Origin: Pleodorina starrii
Taxonomy: Eukaryota; Chlorophyta; Chlorophyceae; Chlamydomonadales; Volvocaceae
Direction of reading: 5' to 3'
DNA: 64,000 nucleotides
Assembly (NCBI GenBank): GCA_030267565.1
Contig: BRXU01000006.1
Span: 2,034,001-2,098,000 of the forward strand
The number at the start of each line of letters is the position of its first letter. Positions within the stretch are counted from its first letter, which is position 1. Shown here one piece after another: positions 10,390-23,400 of the stretch. The position numbers and the translations under genes are program-made. The notes beneath the pieces were generated by a model that was not told the origin of the DNA, did no database searches, and was given only the letters and a program-made list of their open reading frames with translations.

Positions 10390-11865
10390 ACCCGGGAAAC
10401 GATAATTGGACATCCAACAAGTTTGTTGTCAGTTATAACGGGATAGCGCCAATTTAAGCTTCGGCGCAGGGATACAGCAGCACAGCGCAGATTCCGCTGC
10501 GGAAAAATATCGAATATATGAGTAGTCGTTGACAGCAATGAAAGGCTGCAATGGGCTCGTGACTTTTCATGTCCATCAGGCAGCCGTAACGCGCAACGTA
10601 ACGGATGGCGGGCAGGCGGGCCAGGGCGGGCGGGCGGGCAGGCGATGTTCGGTTGTCGGAATAATCCGCACGCCGCCTGACGCCGCGGAAAGTTTGTGAG
10701 GAGCCAGAATGGTTAATACAATTACAGAGGAGCTGGATAACAGACTACACATATTGACACACTCGCATTATCTTGACAACCAGAGCATCATTGGCCAAGC
10801 CGTTCTGGAAATTTATTCTACATATAAAGACTAAAAGGTTCATCAGCGGGACCTTTACCAAATACCAATCATGTGGTACCAGAATTTCGGTTGTGGTCTC
10901 GGAAACCTGCAAAGCAACACTAGAGCTAACGCGACCTTGCTAGACCTGTCTGATAAACCTGCTACCCTAGCAGATAGGGCTAGCTGATGGCCGCCGGGTT
11001 CAATGACGAATCGCATTCCCTGTGGGTGTGTCCCCCAATTTGGCGTGAGAGGTTCGATTATTACTCTTTCGCATCGATGTTGGACTTGGTCTCTGCATGG
11101 ACGGGAGACCCCAATCGTCCGAGCACATGAACTACCGTGATGCCCAGGACGCACTCATGGTGGCTGTGCGGGGAGAGCAACGTTAGTGGGGGACCGGTCG
11201 ACGCGCGACGGACATCGCACGCATGCCTGGCAAGTGCAGGCTCGGGTGTGGCGTTCACCGCAATCAAGTGAGCGTCGGTTTGCAAGTGGAATTATTGGTG
11301 CCCAGTGCCCTGTACGAGGAAAATTGTAACCTGCTCGTCTCGTGTCAACCGCTTCAACAACAGTGCAGGTCTGCAGGAAGTTTCTGATGAACGGACTGTA
11401 TAGGCAGTCGCTCTTGCTGTGACATTTCCAGGCAGGGCAGCCGCTCCTTTGCCCCAAATTGAGATGTTCTACTGACATGGATACGTAGACGTAGCACGGT
11501 GCACAATAGTAGTAGCGGAGGTCATGTCAGGACGTCAGGAAGCTTGGAGGCCGGCTGCTGTGTACAGCGCGCCCGCCCCGGAGGGTTCCCGCCTCGACCG
11601 CATCTACACCAACCAGCCCATGCTGCCATAAGTCGGCCACGCCGCCATCACCTAGGTATCCACACGCCGTTAGACCACACGAGCGCGGCGCTGCACCTGC
11701 GTGCTGACGCGCCGGGGTGAGGAGCGGGGCCGCCCGGGCATCCACCGCACTCGCCTCCGCAGCACACAAGGATCCGCAGTGAGTGCACGGACCCCACGGA
11801 GGCGCGCGCCATCGCGCCGAAGGCAATCTGGCAGGCCGGATTGCTTCGATCCCGCCAGTCTATCT
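10390..11865. other. No supported gene
   Basis: Mixed-composition intergenic DNA, with a G-rich (GGGC)n patch near 10600-10640. No coding exon or RNA gene is recognised. Confidence 0.4.
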
Positions 11866-11938
11866 GGGGAGGTATCTTAACGATAAATCACTCATCGAGA
11901 GGTGAGGAAGATCCTGGGTTCGAGTCCGGGCCTCCCCA
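11866..11938 (+). tRNA. tRNA-like sequence, pseudo-tRNA or SINE head
   Basis: Exactly 73 bases can be numbered as a tRNA: acceptor GGGGAGG pairs with CCTCCCC followed by discriminator A, and the T arm CTGGG-TTCGAGT-CCGGG has one mismatch and a good B-box (GGTTCGAGTCC). The D-arm region (TATCTTAACGATA) is a poor A-box. In the anticodon position the stem has a mismatch and there is no U at position 33, so no anticodon can be assigned. A decayed tRNA or the head of a tRNA-derived SINE is more likely than a working gene. Confidence 0.45.
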
Positions 11939-13344
11939 CCCGACCACGTAGGTCGGAATGACGAGATTATGGCTAGCTGTCGAGATTGTGGAATTGAGGT
12001 CGGTGTTGGAACGCTAGATTCGTACGCTTGATCGGTGGCGATGCTGAATCCTAAGAGTCCCGACGGTCGGGTGGTTGATGAGGGTTGTGGCCTACTGTGT
12101 ATCAGGCCCGGTGGTCAGTGCTAGCACGTGTAGCCGCCCTACGGGGTTAGCTCCCACTGTAACAAACCCGCATTCTATCTGGCCCACCGGCTCAACAATG
12201 CAGCATAACAGCGCAGGCAGCGGCCCGGCCCGGCCCGGCGCCAGCGCCCAGCGGTCCAGCTGCTGGCCCAGCAAGCAGTCGTTGCATGCACAGCACCCCA
12301 ACCGCTGCAGCAGGCCTCGAGTCTGAGACACCACCTGGGAATACCAGATCCGATGCTCCGGTTTGTACGATTTGACCTACGATCTGTCGGACCACCATGC
12401 ATCGCCTTCACTGCCCTAGCTTTTGTGCTCGGTGGCACGGCGCGTGGAAGTGTACAGCGAACATCGTCAAACTCTCATTGCATTCGACGCGGACGGACGC
12501 AATCAGGCTTGTCGAGCGGCATATTTAAAAGTTCAGAGCACGCAGTGGCATGCGGTTGGTTGCAGGTTCGCGTGCGAGCACCTTCCGTGCCAGGACTCAC
12601 AAGACAGGCGCTGAAGTCAAGCAGCCCAGTCACAAACCAGTCGGCCAACCAGCATCATCACTATGCGCGCTCTTGCAGGTATAACGTCGTGAAGCGTTAC
12701 GGGCCGGAGCCGCGGCTGCATATATAAACTGTCGGCTAACGTGTTCAAAGAAGAGTCCCATCATGCCGGCTTCGGCTAGGCTCGATCCCGTTCAGCCACA
12801 GGGGTACCGAGGACACATTTGTGATGAAACGTTCCATCAAGTGCTATGGCACAGGACCAGCTCATATACACTGCTACTAGTGAAAATCCATTGGACCGAA
12901 CATGGGAATATGGGCCGTCAAGAATGTCATACAGTCCGTGACGCCACAGGTTCCTGGCACCGGAACGGCTTGCGCGGCCACTCGACCAGCGCGGTCGGCC
13001 TCCCGCTAGCAAACATGCAGTCCTAACGCCTGCGGGAGACTGCGGCGAATGGCGCCGCCTATGATGAAGAGAGAAGGTCAGGTCCTTTCGCACGCGTGCA
13101 CGCCTAATCGTACGCCCCAGTCGACTTGGAAATAGAAAGAGCCAGGTAGGTCATGCAAAAAGCCAGGTAAGTCATGCCAAAGCCGGGCGCGTCGTTAACT
13201 GTCACAGCGCCGAGGGTGCACCACGCCGAAAGTGTTTCTTCCCCCCAGAGGTAAATACAGTCCCTCAGCTCACCCCAAGCCCCACTAGAAACCCAAATAC
13301 ACAGCCCAGTGTTGTTGCAAGGACGCTGGCGTTGTCTCCGCCGT
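11939..13344. other. No supported gene; 3' side of the SF-assemblin gene
   Basis: Short overlapping ORFs only. The stretch near 13100-13344 probably holds the 3' UTR of the minus-strand SF-assemblin gene; I did not find a TGTAA signal in that orientation. Confidence 0.4.
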
Positions 13345-16124
13345 TCATGCGCTAACGAGCTTCAGGCCCTCTTGCAGCGCTTTCGTGTAGTCGTTGACGG
13401 CCTGCAGGAACGAAACCACAAACACACGAATGGGCTCCTTGCGTTATCTTCGTCAATTGCTAGCAGCATGCACACGCAATGACTGACGCAGCCCATATAC
13501 CGGTATACCAACGAACGAACGCACAACGCGGGCTGCAGGCGCTTGCCTATAATTATGAGGGAATCCCATCATGAGAATAGGAATGCTACCAACTCTTTCT
13601 TATACCAGCCCCCATCCGTTTGAGCGCAGGTGAGTCTACTGTCGGGTTGCCTTGTCTGGGCGCTCGCGCCGTTCTTTGTGCTGTTGCGCGTACTCGTTCG
13701 TCTGGGTTGGTCTGACGGCGACGCGGTCGCTGCATTTACAGGTATGTTCGGTGAGTGTTGCTGGGTTTCGGGTCCGTTCGCTCATGCCGTCTCCGTTCCT
13801 TCGCTGCGGTATCTTGATTCTTACCCCCATCCGTTTGGGCGGCCCCGAAGCCAGCCCCTTAGCTCCCGATCACATCAGCCCCCAGGAACCCCACCCGTGC
13901 CCGACCGCATTTCCGCACCTGCACGATCTCGTCGTCCTCGGCAATGCGCTCCTCGCGCTCCAGCGCGAGCGCCGCCTTGAGGCCGGACACCTCGTCCAAG
14001 ACGGCGCCCTGGAGTAAGGAGTTCCGGACGCCACCAAACGTTTCACGATGCGGATGCTACTGGTGGATTTGTGCCTTGTGTGCACTGCTGCATATCCTTA
14101 ATCAGGAACTCTCGGTACAAGGACCAACGCGAAGAAACCTGCCTCGCGCGCTGGCTGCTGAACCCCCACCCACCGCCCCGGCCATCGGCACACCGAAACT
14201 GCCGCAAAGACTACGTCATGTATGTCGGCGCCTGGTGTCACGCGCGGCCTCGCTCACCTTAAACTGGTCATCGGCCAGGTTTCGGTTGCCGATGGCGTCG
14301 TGCACCTCCGAGCGCAGCGCCGAAAGCTCCGTTTCGCTATGGGGATGTGGGGAAATGCGGGTGGGCGTGCACGCCCATCTATGCAGGAGCTCACGGTCCT
14401 GTTATCAGGCGTTTGGATTACTACTCCACCGACAACTGCGTGGACAGCCATGAAGCACTTCTCAGTCGGGTTGTTCCGAGTCACAACGATGCTGTCACTT
14501 GCCACCAGCGCCGCCACAAACGGCACAATTCCACACGTAAGACACCCAAAGTTACGCATGGAAACGGTCACACCAGGCACTGCATTTCCAGCATTTGAGG
14601 GAATAGCAACCAGAATCGGCTAGGCAGATCAACCAGAGACAGATCAGATGGCCAAGGAGGGTCACGTACCGGGTGGTCTTCTCGATGTCCAAACGCTGCG
14701 ACAGAAGCATCAGGTCCTCGCCCACGCGCTTCATGGCCATCGTCTGCTCCTGCACCCGCCCGTTGCGCTCTGCGGGGTTAGCGAGAAAGGGGTATTTAAT
14801 GCGTTGCAACATTCAAAGGGGCTCCTCCCGGCGCATGACAGGGCGCCCCATCCTAATAAATCCTCATGTACGAAATCTCCCGCCTTAAAATCCGTCCTTC
14901 AATCCCCTGCTCCGCCGCCCATGTCAACGGGGTAGAGAACCATACTTTAACCCCAGGGTGTGTTCCGTGTCATTTGCATAGCCAAGGCAAGGATCATGTT
15001 AACAGGTATCAACGCAAGCGGAAAAGGTGGCTCATAGCAAGGATCCAGTCCCACCCAAGAATAACCCGATCTGGCCGCAGGGGCCTCCCTTCTGAAGCCT
15101 TTCTCGCAACTTAGGGACGTGGTGTAAAGGCTAAAACGCTCATAATCATACCTTCGTCGATCGCCGCCACGCACTCGTTGACCTTCCCGACCAGGTTGGT
15201 TGCCAGGTGCTCGATGTCGCTGCGTCGCGCGTCGCGCTCATCCCTGTGCAGCCGCCGCAAACACTCAGTCGCCATGGACGTCAGGACGAGGCAGCTCCCA
15301 AAAATGCATGACCACTTAGATGCACGCAAGCGACTGTCTGGTACAAGTTACCCAATGATTGACCGAGGTGTCTGCGTGTAGCCTGTGTAACCAGTCCAGG
15401 CTAGGACGACCGCTACGGCCATGTGGGTCCCGCCCATAAGAACAATACCCTAGCAGCATGTATTAGCGTAAAGTGGCATATTGAGGCTGCGAATAATGCA
15501 TGCTGCTAAGGTTTTGTCCATGTGGGTGGGACCCAGATTGCACGTTACCATACCCGACACGGGATCACCTCCCACGGCTTCGGACTACCCCTTCCACTGT
15601 TCCAGCCGCCCACCTGACTAGGGAATGCAAGTCTGTGATTCTCTGGTTGAGGCTCTCCACGGCTGACTTGAGTGCCAGCTGCAAGTCCTGGAACTGCTGC
15701 ACTTGCCGCTCCTGGAGTGTTTTGACCTCCGCCTCGAAGTGCGCCTGCAGCTGCTTGTCGGACTCCGCGCGCCGCTTCACCTCCGCCTATGGTGCGGGGG
15801 CTCCATCATTCAGCCCCAGACGCCCCGACAGGGGCTGTCAACCATCCCACACCCAGCTGTCAACTTCGCCGTACATGACCGGTCCTCTACTTACCTCCAC
15901 GCTCTTCTCTATCCGCTGCAGCGATTCCTGAAGGAGGCTGAAGCGAGTTGACTCCTGCATGCGCTTGTTCTGCAGAAGGCGAAGGACGTGGTGGGCACAT
16001 CAGGACCGAGAGACGGACAGCAATTCGTCCCTGAGAAGTGAGCTGCGCACCTGCTTCTCCTGCTCGAGGTCTGTCCACAACCCGGCAAACCTTTCCGTGA
16101 CATGTTCAAGCTTGGCACTTGGGC
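13345..16124 (-). CDS. SFA: SF-assemblin (striated fibre / system I fibre protein), 5' exon missing
   Basis: Coiled-coil protein that forms the striated fibres attached to flagellar root microtubules. Minus-strand exons: 16124-16051, 15969-15895, 15786-15614, 15243-15152, 14769-14670, 14336-14258, 14008-13919 and 13401-13345, with GT/AG borders and phases that agree. Diagnostic stretches are KLEHVTERFAGLWTDLEQEK, STRFSLLQESLQRIEKSVE, ESDKQLQAHFEAEVKTLQER, RRSDIEHLATNLVGKVNECV, IGNRNLADD, EREERIAEDDEIVQ, and the C-terminal NDYTKALQEGLKLVSA before TGA. Heptad-rich helix runs throughout. The first coding exon with the ATG and the non-helical head was not found; it should lie above 16124. The gene is divergent from the protease gene starting at 17472. 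Recognised from the known algal SFA family; very sure of identity. Confidence 0.93.
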
Positions 16125-17471
16125 CTGGCGGAGAAACGATCGACGGTCAAGAGGCTTCTCCCGGCGTGCTGACCGCAGCGCCTTTATTCTCAGCCACCGC
16201 CAACACGAGACACGTATGCTGGGAGAAGCCTACCAGTCGTGCCTGGCCGCGAGGGCGAGAAGTCCCGGCGTCGGGGAGAAAGCGAGTTTGACAGCGGAGT
16301 TTCAAAGGGCCGGAGTGTGGCTGCACGAAAGAAATGAAGCGGCTTGAAATCGTCCTTGTAACGCGTCTGTTAACGCTGATGCTTACAGATATTCATGGCT
16401 ACTCCTCGCCTAGCCGTAGTCCGCGACGTTCACCAAGGTCAGTCTTCTTCTCTGTAGATTTTGCGTGGCAGCACGTTCAAATGGCAACCTTACGGTGTTA
16501 GCAGACTTTGACAGGCATTAGCTTGCCTTGTACGTTGCGGTCTGGAAGGACTTAATTGTCGCGTTGAATATGCCGTACAAAGCAACCATGATGGCAACCA
16601 TGATGGCAACCAACGTACCACGGCAGATGCACATCACAGTTCACAAAACATGTATGACACAACTCACTGCAGGCAAAGGCAACGAGTTCTGCAGTATTCC
16701 AGCCTGGGGACCTTTGAATGCAGGCCCGAGCAACAACAAGTGTCAATTACTCCACAGCCTTTGTCATCAAAACACTTCCATGTCTTCGAGGCAAGGCGTA
16801 TATTACCCTCAATTGCCTGCAGTAGGTAGAACAACTTTGACGAACCAAGTGTCGATAAGTGACGCCGACAGCTTGAACCATGTGAACCCATTCCAGATGG
16901 CCTTGTCCAGCAGCTAAAGCTTTAGAAGATGGATATGTGCGGTGGCGTTGCTTTCATGGGCAGCGAATGGTTTCCTTTGGCTGTCGGTGGGGTTCCCAAC
17001 TGAACTTAATTCCCAACTGAACTTAATAAAGACGTTCCCACAAATGATTCTTGAGTCCAGTGCTCATCTGGGATAACTGGTTGCTCACGTGGCGTCGCTG
17101 CTGTCGGCCGACCCCTGGGGCCGCGACTGCCGCGAACAAGAACGTGCGTCTCGTCAATTAGAAACACGTCGTCGTTGATATATGGTAGCAATATGGTCCT
17201 TGGACGTATCCATGAAAGCCCAATAACCCTGGCCTTCGACATATTCCTGGTCAGGCATCCAGGCCGGTTCGCCGTAACGGTGAATCAGTGCTCGGGGGCA
17301 TGTATGTATACTTACAATAACCCAGACATAAATAATCACCTGCTCTGCGTCATGGACATCCGCCTCTCTCACATCGATTAACACACGGCAGCCATTTTAC
17401 GATATCGGTACCTCGGCAATCGCGCAACCAGCCCTTCTTGGTATGTGCATCCCATGAACACTGTTGAAAAG
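16125..17471. other. Intergenic region between divergent genes
   Basis: This should contain the missing 5' exon and promoter of SF-assemblin (-) and the promoter of the protease (+). A 17-base direct duplication TTCCCAACTGAACTTAA occurs near 16993-17026. Minus-strand frames near 17006-17384 look mildly protein-like but overlap in different frames and match nothing I know. Confidence 0.4.
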
Positions 17472-20400
17472 ATGCGTCAGGGAGGAGCTTTCGCCGCAGT
17501 GGCGTGGCTGCTGTGGCTGTTAACTGCTGGGGGCATGTCGGCAACGCCCGATGTCACGAGGCACGCGATGGCCAGCCCCAAGCCGCCCGTCTTCCCGGAC
17601 GTCTTCTCTCTCAAATACACATTTTCGATGCCGCACTTCTACCTCACACAGCCCAAGGGCCTCAGGTACAATGTCTGAGCACGTGGTGGCATGGATAGCA
17701 CGTGAAGTCACAGCCCCATCGACCGCGCTCACGATACCCACGCAGCCGCGCCACAAAAGCCACCTAATCCCAGCCAATGCGAATCCCACCTCCTCCTCCT
17801 CCTCCGCCTGTGAGGCTCCGGAGCATCATCACCCGTGCCCGTGCATTACGGCAGCCACTGTACGTCAAACAGGCAGCAATTGAGTCGGCAAGGGCCGAGG
17901 GACGCGGGAAGCCAGGCCTTTCGCACCTTGACTCGCACCCTCGCTTTATCCATCCACCCACCACCATGACGCCAAGCAACCCAAACAGAATGCCCGGGGG
18001 GGGGGTTCGCCACCGGGCCCCCTAGACAGTGAAGAACATGAAGGACACGAGGTCGTCAGCATGCAGTGCCCCACCCCACGCGTAACATGATGCAGGGCGG
18101 CCCAGCCCAAGCCCCCCCTCGCCCCTTTGCCCGCGTGCGAGCGTGGCAGCCAACCACCCGGCCTGCCCGACCAACCGCCTCCGACACCGGCGCCACGACC
18201 CTCGTTGCGATGCCCCCTTCCCCCTTTCCCCCTTCCTTCCCCTTTCCCTTCCCCCCCCCCGCCGCCGCCCAAATGTGCAGTTATCCTGTGTCAGTTTGGT
18301 ACGACGGCCCCAACAACCTGCGCCGCGTGGAGGCGTACGACGGCGAGGACTCGTGCGTCTCCGTGGAGGTACGGCCCGTACCGCTCAACAATGCACCACA
18401 CACACACTCGCTTGGGTGCAGGCAACGCGCCGAGAGCCGCCCGAGACCCGGCCCCGAAACCATCAGCCCTCCAAGCCGCCGCCGCGGGCCTGCGTCCACG
18501 ATGACGGCGGCGGCGGCGGTGGTGGTGGCCGATAGCTACGGTGTCTTTGATGTTGCCTGTCTGCCCCCCTCCCTGCACGCCTGGCCCCTTGCCTGCCCGG
18601 CTCCCCGCGCCCCCGGCCCCCAGCCCCGGCCCCAGAACCCACATCGCACCGTTGCCGCGAGTCCATTCCTCTGCGCCCTCTCCTCGCCAATGCCGGCTTG
18701 TGGGTCCGTTCGGCAACGTCGCCTCCATCCCTCCGCCGCGGTATCTCCTTGTCTTTACCCCCCGTCCCCATTGTTATATGAAGGAGCATATCACTCCCTG
18801 ACCCCCTGTGCCTTGTCCCCCAACCCGCTGCGACCTGGCTTCCATGTACCGTCCCCTTCCTGCGTGAGACTGCATCCCCTCACCTCCCCCCCCACGCGGG
18901 CGGGGCTCTGGGGCGGCCGGTCACGACCGCGCCCTCCCCTCCCCCAACAAACACACACACACACATATCCACACATCCATTCATCCACACATCCACGTCG
19001 TTCGCCGTTTGTCTGCTGCTCTGACCGGCTCCGGAACCGGTATCACCGCATCCTCCTCGCCGCCTGCCTGCCACCCCCGCCCAAAGTGCGACCATCGAGA
19101 CTCCTACTTGCGGCCAAAGCGAAACGTCAAACGTGATCCACCGAGACCAACGAGACTCAGGGTCTCCCCACACTGCCTTTACCGGCCGCCTATACGCGGA
19201 TGGGCAGCCCCCATTACCCCCACACCCAGTCACCCACACCCACGCCCACACACACACCCTCTCTCCCTCTCTTCCCCGGTTTCATTCTCGTTTCCCTGTT
19301 CCTGCTCCCCCCTACCCCCCCCCCACACACACACACTCCACTCTTCAGGGCATCGACTACACCGTCATTCCGCGCATAAACACACTGCAGTGCGACGTGT
19401 ACGGCGAGAAGGGGCGGAAGGTGTATCCGGTGGGTACGAATGAAGTGTGTTTGGGGGGGGGGGCGGCGGGGGGGGAAGGGGCTGCCGTACCACATGCTGT
19501 AGTGGAGGGTGGTGGGCGGGGGGAAGGGGCGCCGGGGCGTTCCGGAGTGAGAGGGGTTCCGGAGCGAAAGGGGGCCCGGAGCGAAAGGGGGCCCCCCGTG
19601 GCGACTGGTCATACACGGTTGAGGCCTCCTCTGGATCTCCGTCGGCGTTGGCATCAGTGAGGTGAGGTAGTCATCATCTCATCAATATAACGTCTGCGCG
19701 TTCCTTTTTGTACTGCATGTACGGCATGTGTACCGCAGCCGCTGCCGGACCTGAGCCTATGGGACTACGGCGGCTCGGTGGACTGTGAGGACGGCCGCGC
19801 GGCCGACATCTGGCAGCGTCAGATCAAGGAGTACGACAGGGTGTCGCAGTACACCATGTACGTCACGCCGGATGCCGTACCGCTGCGGCTGTACATGATC
19901 GGCATCAACTACCTCACCAACGCCCACTATGATGAGTGAGCGAATTGGAAGGGGGGAGAGGGGGGCGCAAAACGGGGGCGGCGCGGGTTTGAGTACGCGT
20001 ATGCGTACATGTGTGTGTATTGGTGGGGGGTGGGGGGAGGGAGGGGGCGGCGCGCGTTGCGGAAAAAGCAAAACCGGCGGAACGCGGGGGTGCTGGATTT
20101 GTTTTGGAAAAGCAAAGCACGCTAGCAGCCCCCCCTATACGTGCATAACCCCCCGCGGGGAATGCGGCTGGGGGACGGGGACGGGGGAGGGGTACAGCCG
20201 ATGCCGGACCGTGTGCCCAGCGCTCCGCCCGCGCCGCCCCTGGCCCCCACCCCGCGGCCCTCCTCCCTCTTCCCCCTACCGACATCAACGCCCCACCGGA
20301 ATCACCCATCCGCGCCCCACCCCACCCCGTGGATAGCCCCGCCCCGCCCTCAGCCCCTTTATCGCTTCCCCCCCAACAAACCACCACATACACACACATA

Positions 20401-23400
20401 TACGCATACACACATGCGTGTCACACGTCATCCGTCGTCGTACACCTTCCCCCGCCACCGCGCCACGTTTGCTTGCCGTACCGGTACTTTGCAGGTACCT
20501 GTACGACTACACCCACTTCCAGCCCGGCCTGCCAAACAACGCCTCAAACCTGTTCGCCATTCCACACATCTGTCGCCAACGGGCGGAGCAGGAGGAGGAG
20601 GAGCTGGAGGAGGAGCTGGCGGCGGCGGATGCCGAGGCGGCGGCGGCGGCGGCGGCGGATGCCGAGGCGGCGGCAGCGGCGGCGGCGGCGGATGCCGAGG
20701 CGGCGGCAGCGGCGGCGGCGGCGGATGCCGAGGCGGCGGCAGCGGCGGCGGCGGCGGATGCCGAGGCGGCGGCAGCGGCGGCGGCGGCGGATGCCGAGGC
20801 GGCGGCAGCGGCGGCGGCGGCGGATGCCGTGGCGGCGGCGGCGGCGGCGGCGGCGGATGCCGAGGCGGCGGCGGCGGCGGCGGCTCCAGGGCGGCGGCAG
20901 CACCCGGCGGCGCTGCAGCTGGGCGCGCTGCTGCCCGACATACAGGCGTACGACCGTGAGTATGTACGGCAGTGCATGTGGGGGCCGTCCGGCCGAGACT
21001 GGGCTTGTACCGCAAGTACGTACCTCTTATCGGACTGATCCGTACTTACCGTAATCCCTTCCCCGCTTCCCCCCTTTCCCCCCTCATGCCCCCCCTACAC
21101 GTGGATACACCCTCTCCCCCCCCGCCCCTCCCCTCCCCGCCCCCCTACCTGCAGACAACCGCGCGTACAACATCTGGTCCCGCGCGCACGGGCGGGTGCA
21201 TGAGGATGCGGACGAGTACGACATGCGTCTGGAGCGGTTCCGGAGCAACGTGGAGCGCATTCGGGTGGGTGTATGGGTGTATGGGTGGGTGGGTGGGTGG
21301 AGCTTAGCGCCGCTGCTGCCGTACAGCCGCGTCTCGGCGCGCGGTGCGACAATGCTTTGCAGCTGACCCTCGGGCCTCAGCACTCCGCAGCCGTCGCCAG
21401 TACCTGCCGTACTGCTTGCCGTACTGCTGCTGTACTGCTGCTGTACAGGGCATCCAAGTAGGCAGCCTCTCGCGTACCTTGTGCTAGTCGGTGCTGAATT
21501 CGGTGCTGGATTTTGTTGTTTTCTTTTGGGTGGCGGCCGGTTGTGCTGCGCAACCAGTGCGCAACCTCCCTCACCTTCCTTCCGCACCCCGCACCCCCCT
21601 CACCCCCTCACCCTCCCGCACCCCTCAGGCCCACAACTCCCGCCCTGACCGCGCCTACTCCATGTCCCCCAACCACTGGGCCGACTGGCACGACCACGAA
21701 TTCGTGTCAGAGATGCTGCCCAACAGGCGGCTGGTGGGCAAGAGCAAGGGACCCGAGGAGGCGACGGGCGGAGACGGAGACGGCGAGGGTGGCGGAGGCG
21801 ACAATGGCGGAGACGAGGGTGGGGAGGTGCTGCTTTCAGAGGTGCGAGACGTGTGTGTTTGTGTGTATGGGGGGGCGTGTGTGTGTATGGAGGGCGCATG
21901 TGGGCCGCTGGCGGAGTGGACCTACCCCTACCCCTGCCCCTTGCCACACCTTGTCAGCTTGCCTCCCGCTACCGTGCCTTCTCCGGTTCCATCCCACACC
22001 CCATCCCACACCCCATCCCACCCCCCACACACACCTCCATCCCTTCCTCACACTCCTCCCTTCCGCCCTCTTCCCTCCCGCCCCCTCGTGCGCCCATCAT
22101 GCGGTGCCTCCTCCTCCTCCTCCCCCTCAAAACCTCCTCCTCCCAGCTTCCCGGCCCCTACCGACCCATGGGTCAGCTGACTGGCGGCCTGTCCCGCCAC
22201 CAGCTGCCCTCCTCCGTGGACTGGCGGGGCACGGGGGCGGACCCGGGGCTCAAGGACCAGGGCATGTGCGGGAGCTGCTATGTGAGTGGGTGGGGGGGTG
22301 GGGGGGTGGGTTGGTGAGTGGGGCATATGGAGGGAGGTCAGGAGGAGGGGGAGGAAGAGGAGGAAGAGGAGGAGGAGGAGATTGAAAAGGGAGGATGTGG
22401 GTTCGTACTTCGTAGGCTGCCGTACTGGAGTACTGCTGGAGGGAGTGCGTGCTTGGGGTGGGTAGGTGGGTGGGCGTGATACCATCAACGTTACCAAAAA
22501 GGGAAAGGCTGCGTTGTGTGTCACGTGTATATCAACAAATGCATTTCGGTATGCACCAGATCTCCCCAAGTCAAAGTGCGGCTGCTGAAGTTGCTGCTAC
22601 CGCGCCAACTGATCGCTACACCCCTCCCCTTCCCCCTTTCTCTCCGCCTGCCCCCCTTCCTCCTCAGGCGTTTGCCGCCACGGGTGCCATGGACGGGGCC
22701 TGGTATGTGGCCACCGGCCAGCGCAGGTCCTTCAGCGAGCAGCAGGTGGGGGGGAGAGAGAGAGGGGCTGGGGGGGGAGGCAGGCGGAGGGGGGTGTACA
22801 TGGCGTGTGTGTGTGTGTTTGGTGGGGGGGTGGGCCGTGGGCGGCGGGGGGTTGGGGTTGGGGGGGGCGGGGAGGAGGAGGGCGGGAGGGCGCGTGTGGG
22901 ATGGAGGGATTGCTGAAGACGAGAGCGCCCGTCTAGCCAGTCGGCTTCGGCTCTCTCCCGTTCCGCTTCCCGCGCGCCCTCACCCGCTCTCACCCGTTCT
23001 CACCCGCCGCACCCGCCTAACTCGTTCTCACCCGTACTCACCCGCACGGAACGCCACCACTCCTATTCCCATGGAGGACCCACCTTCCACTGGGCCCTGT
23101 CGAGCAGCATGCCGTACACTCCCCAAACACACACCCCAAACACCCCAAACCCCCACCCCCCGCCCCAGATCGTGGACTGTGCCTGGGATTACGGCCCCAA
23201 CGGCTGCTTTGGCGGATACTACCAGCCGGTGTTCAAGTGAGGTTGGGGGGAGGGGGGAGGGGGGTTGGGAAGGGGGAGGGGGGTTGGGGAGGGGGAGGGG
23301 AGTACACAGTACTGACTGCTTGAGGCGACGTTGAGGGGGAGGGGGGGTTAGGTTGGAGCCAGCGTGCGTGCGTGCATGCTATACACGCCCGTCGTGCAGC

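Noticed and set aside
17006..17384. Minus-strand frames resembling a transposase fragment
   Set aside because: Two overlapping frames look mildly protein-like, but no catalytic motif or terminal repeat could be found.
20428..21054. Alternative frames across the 33-bp repeat, Pro-rich, Arg-rich or Gly-rich
   Set aside because: Only the Ala/Asp/Glu frame joins in phase to protease exons on both sides; the others are shadows of the repeat.
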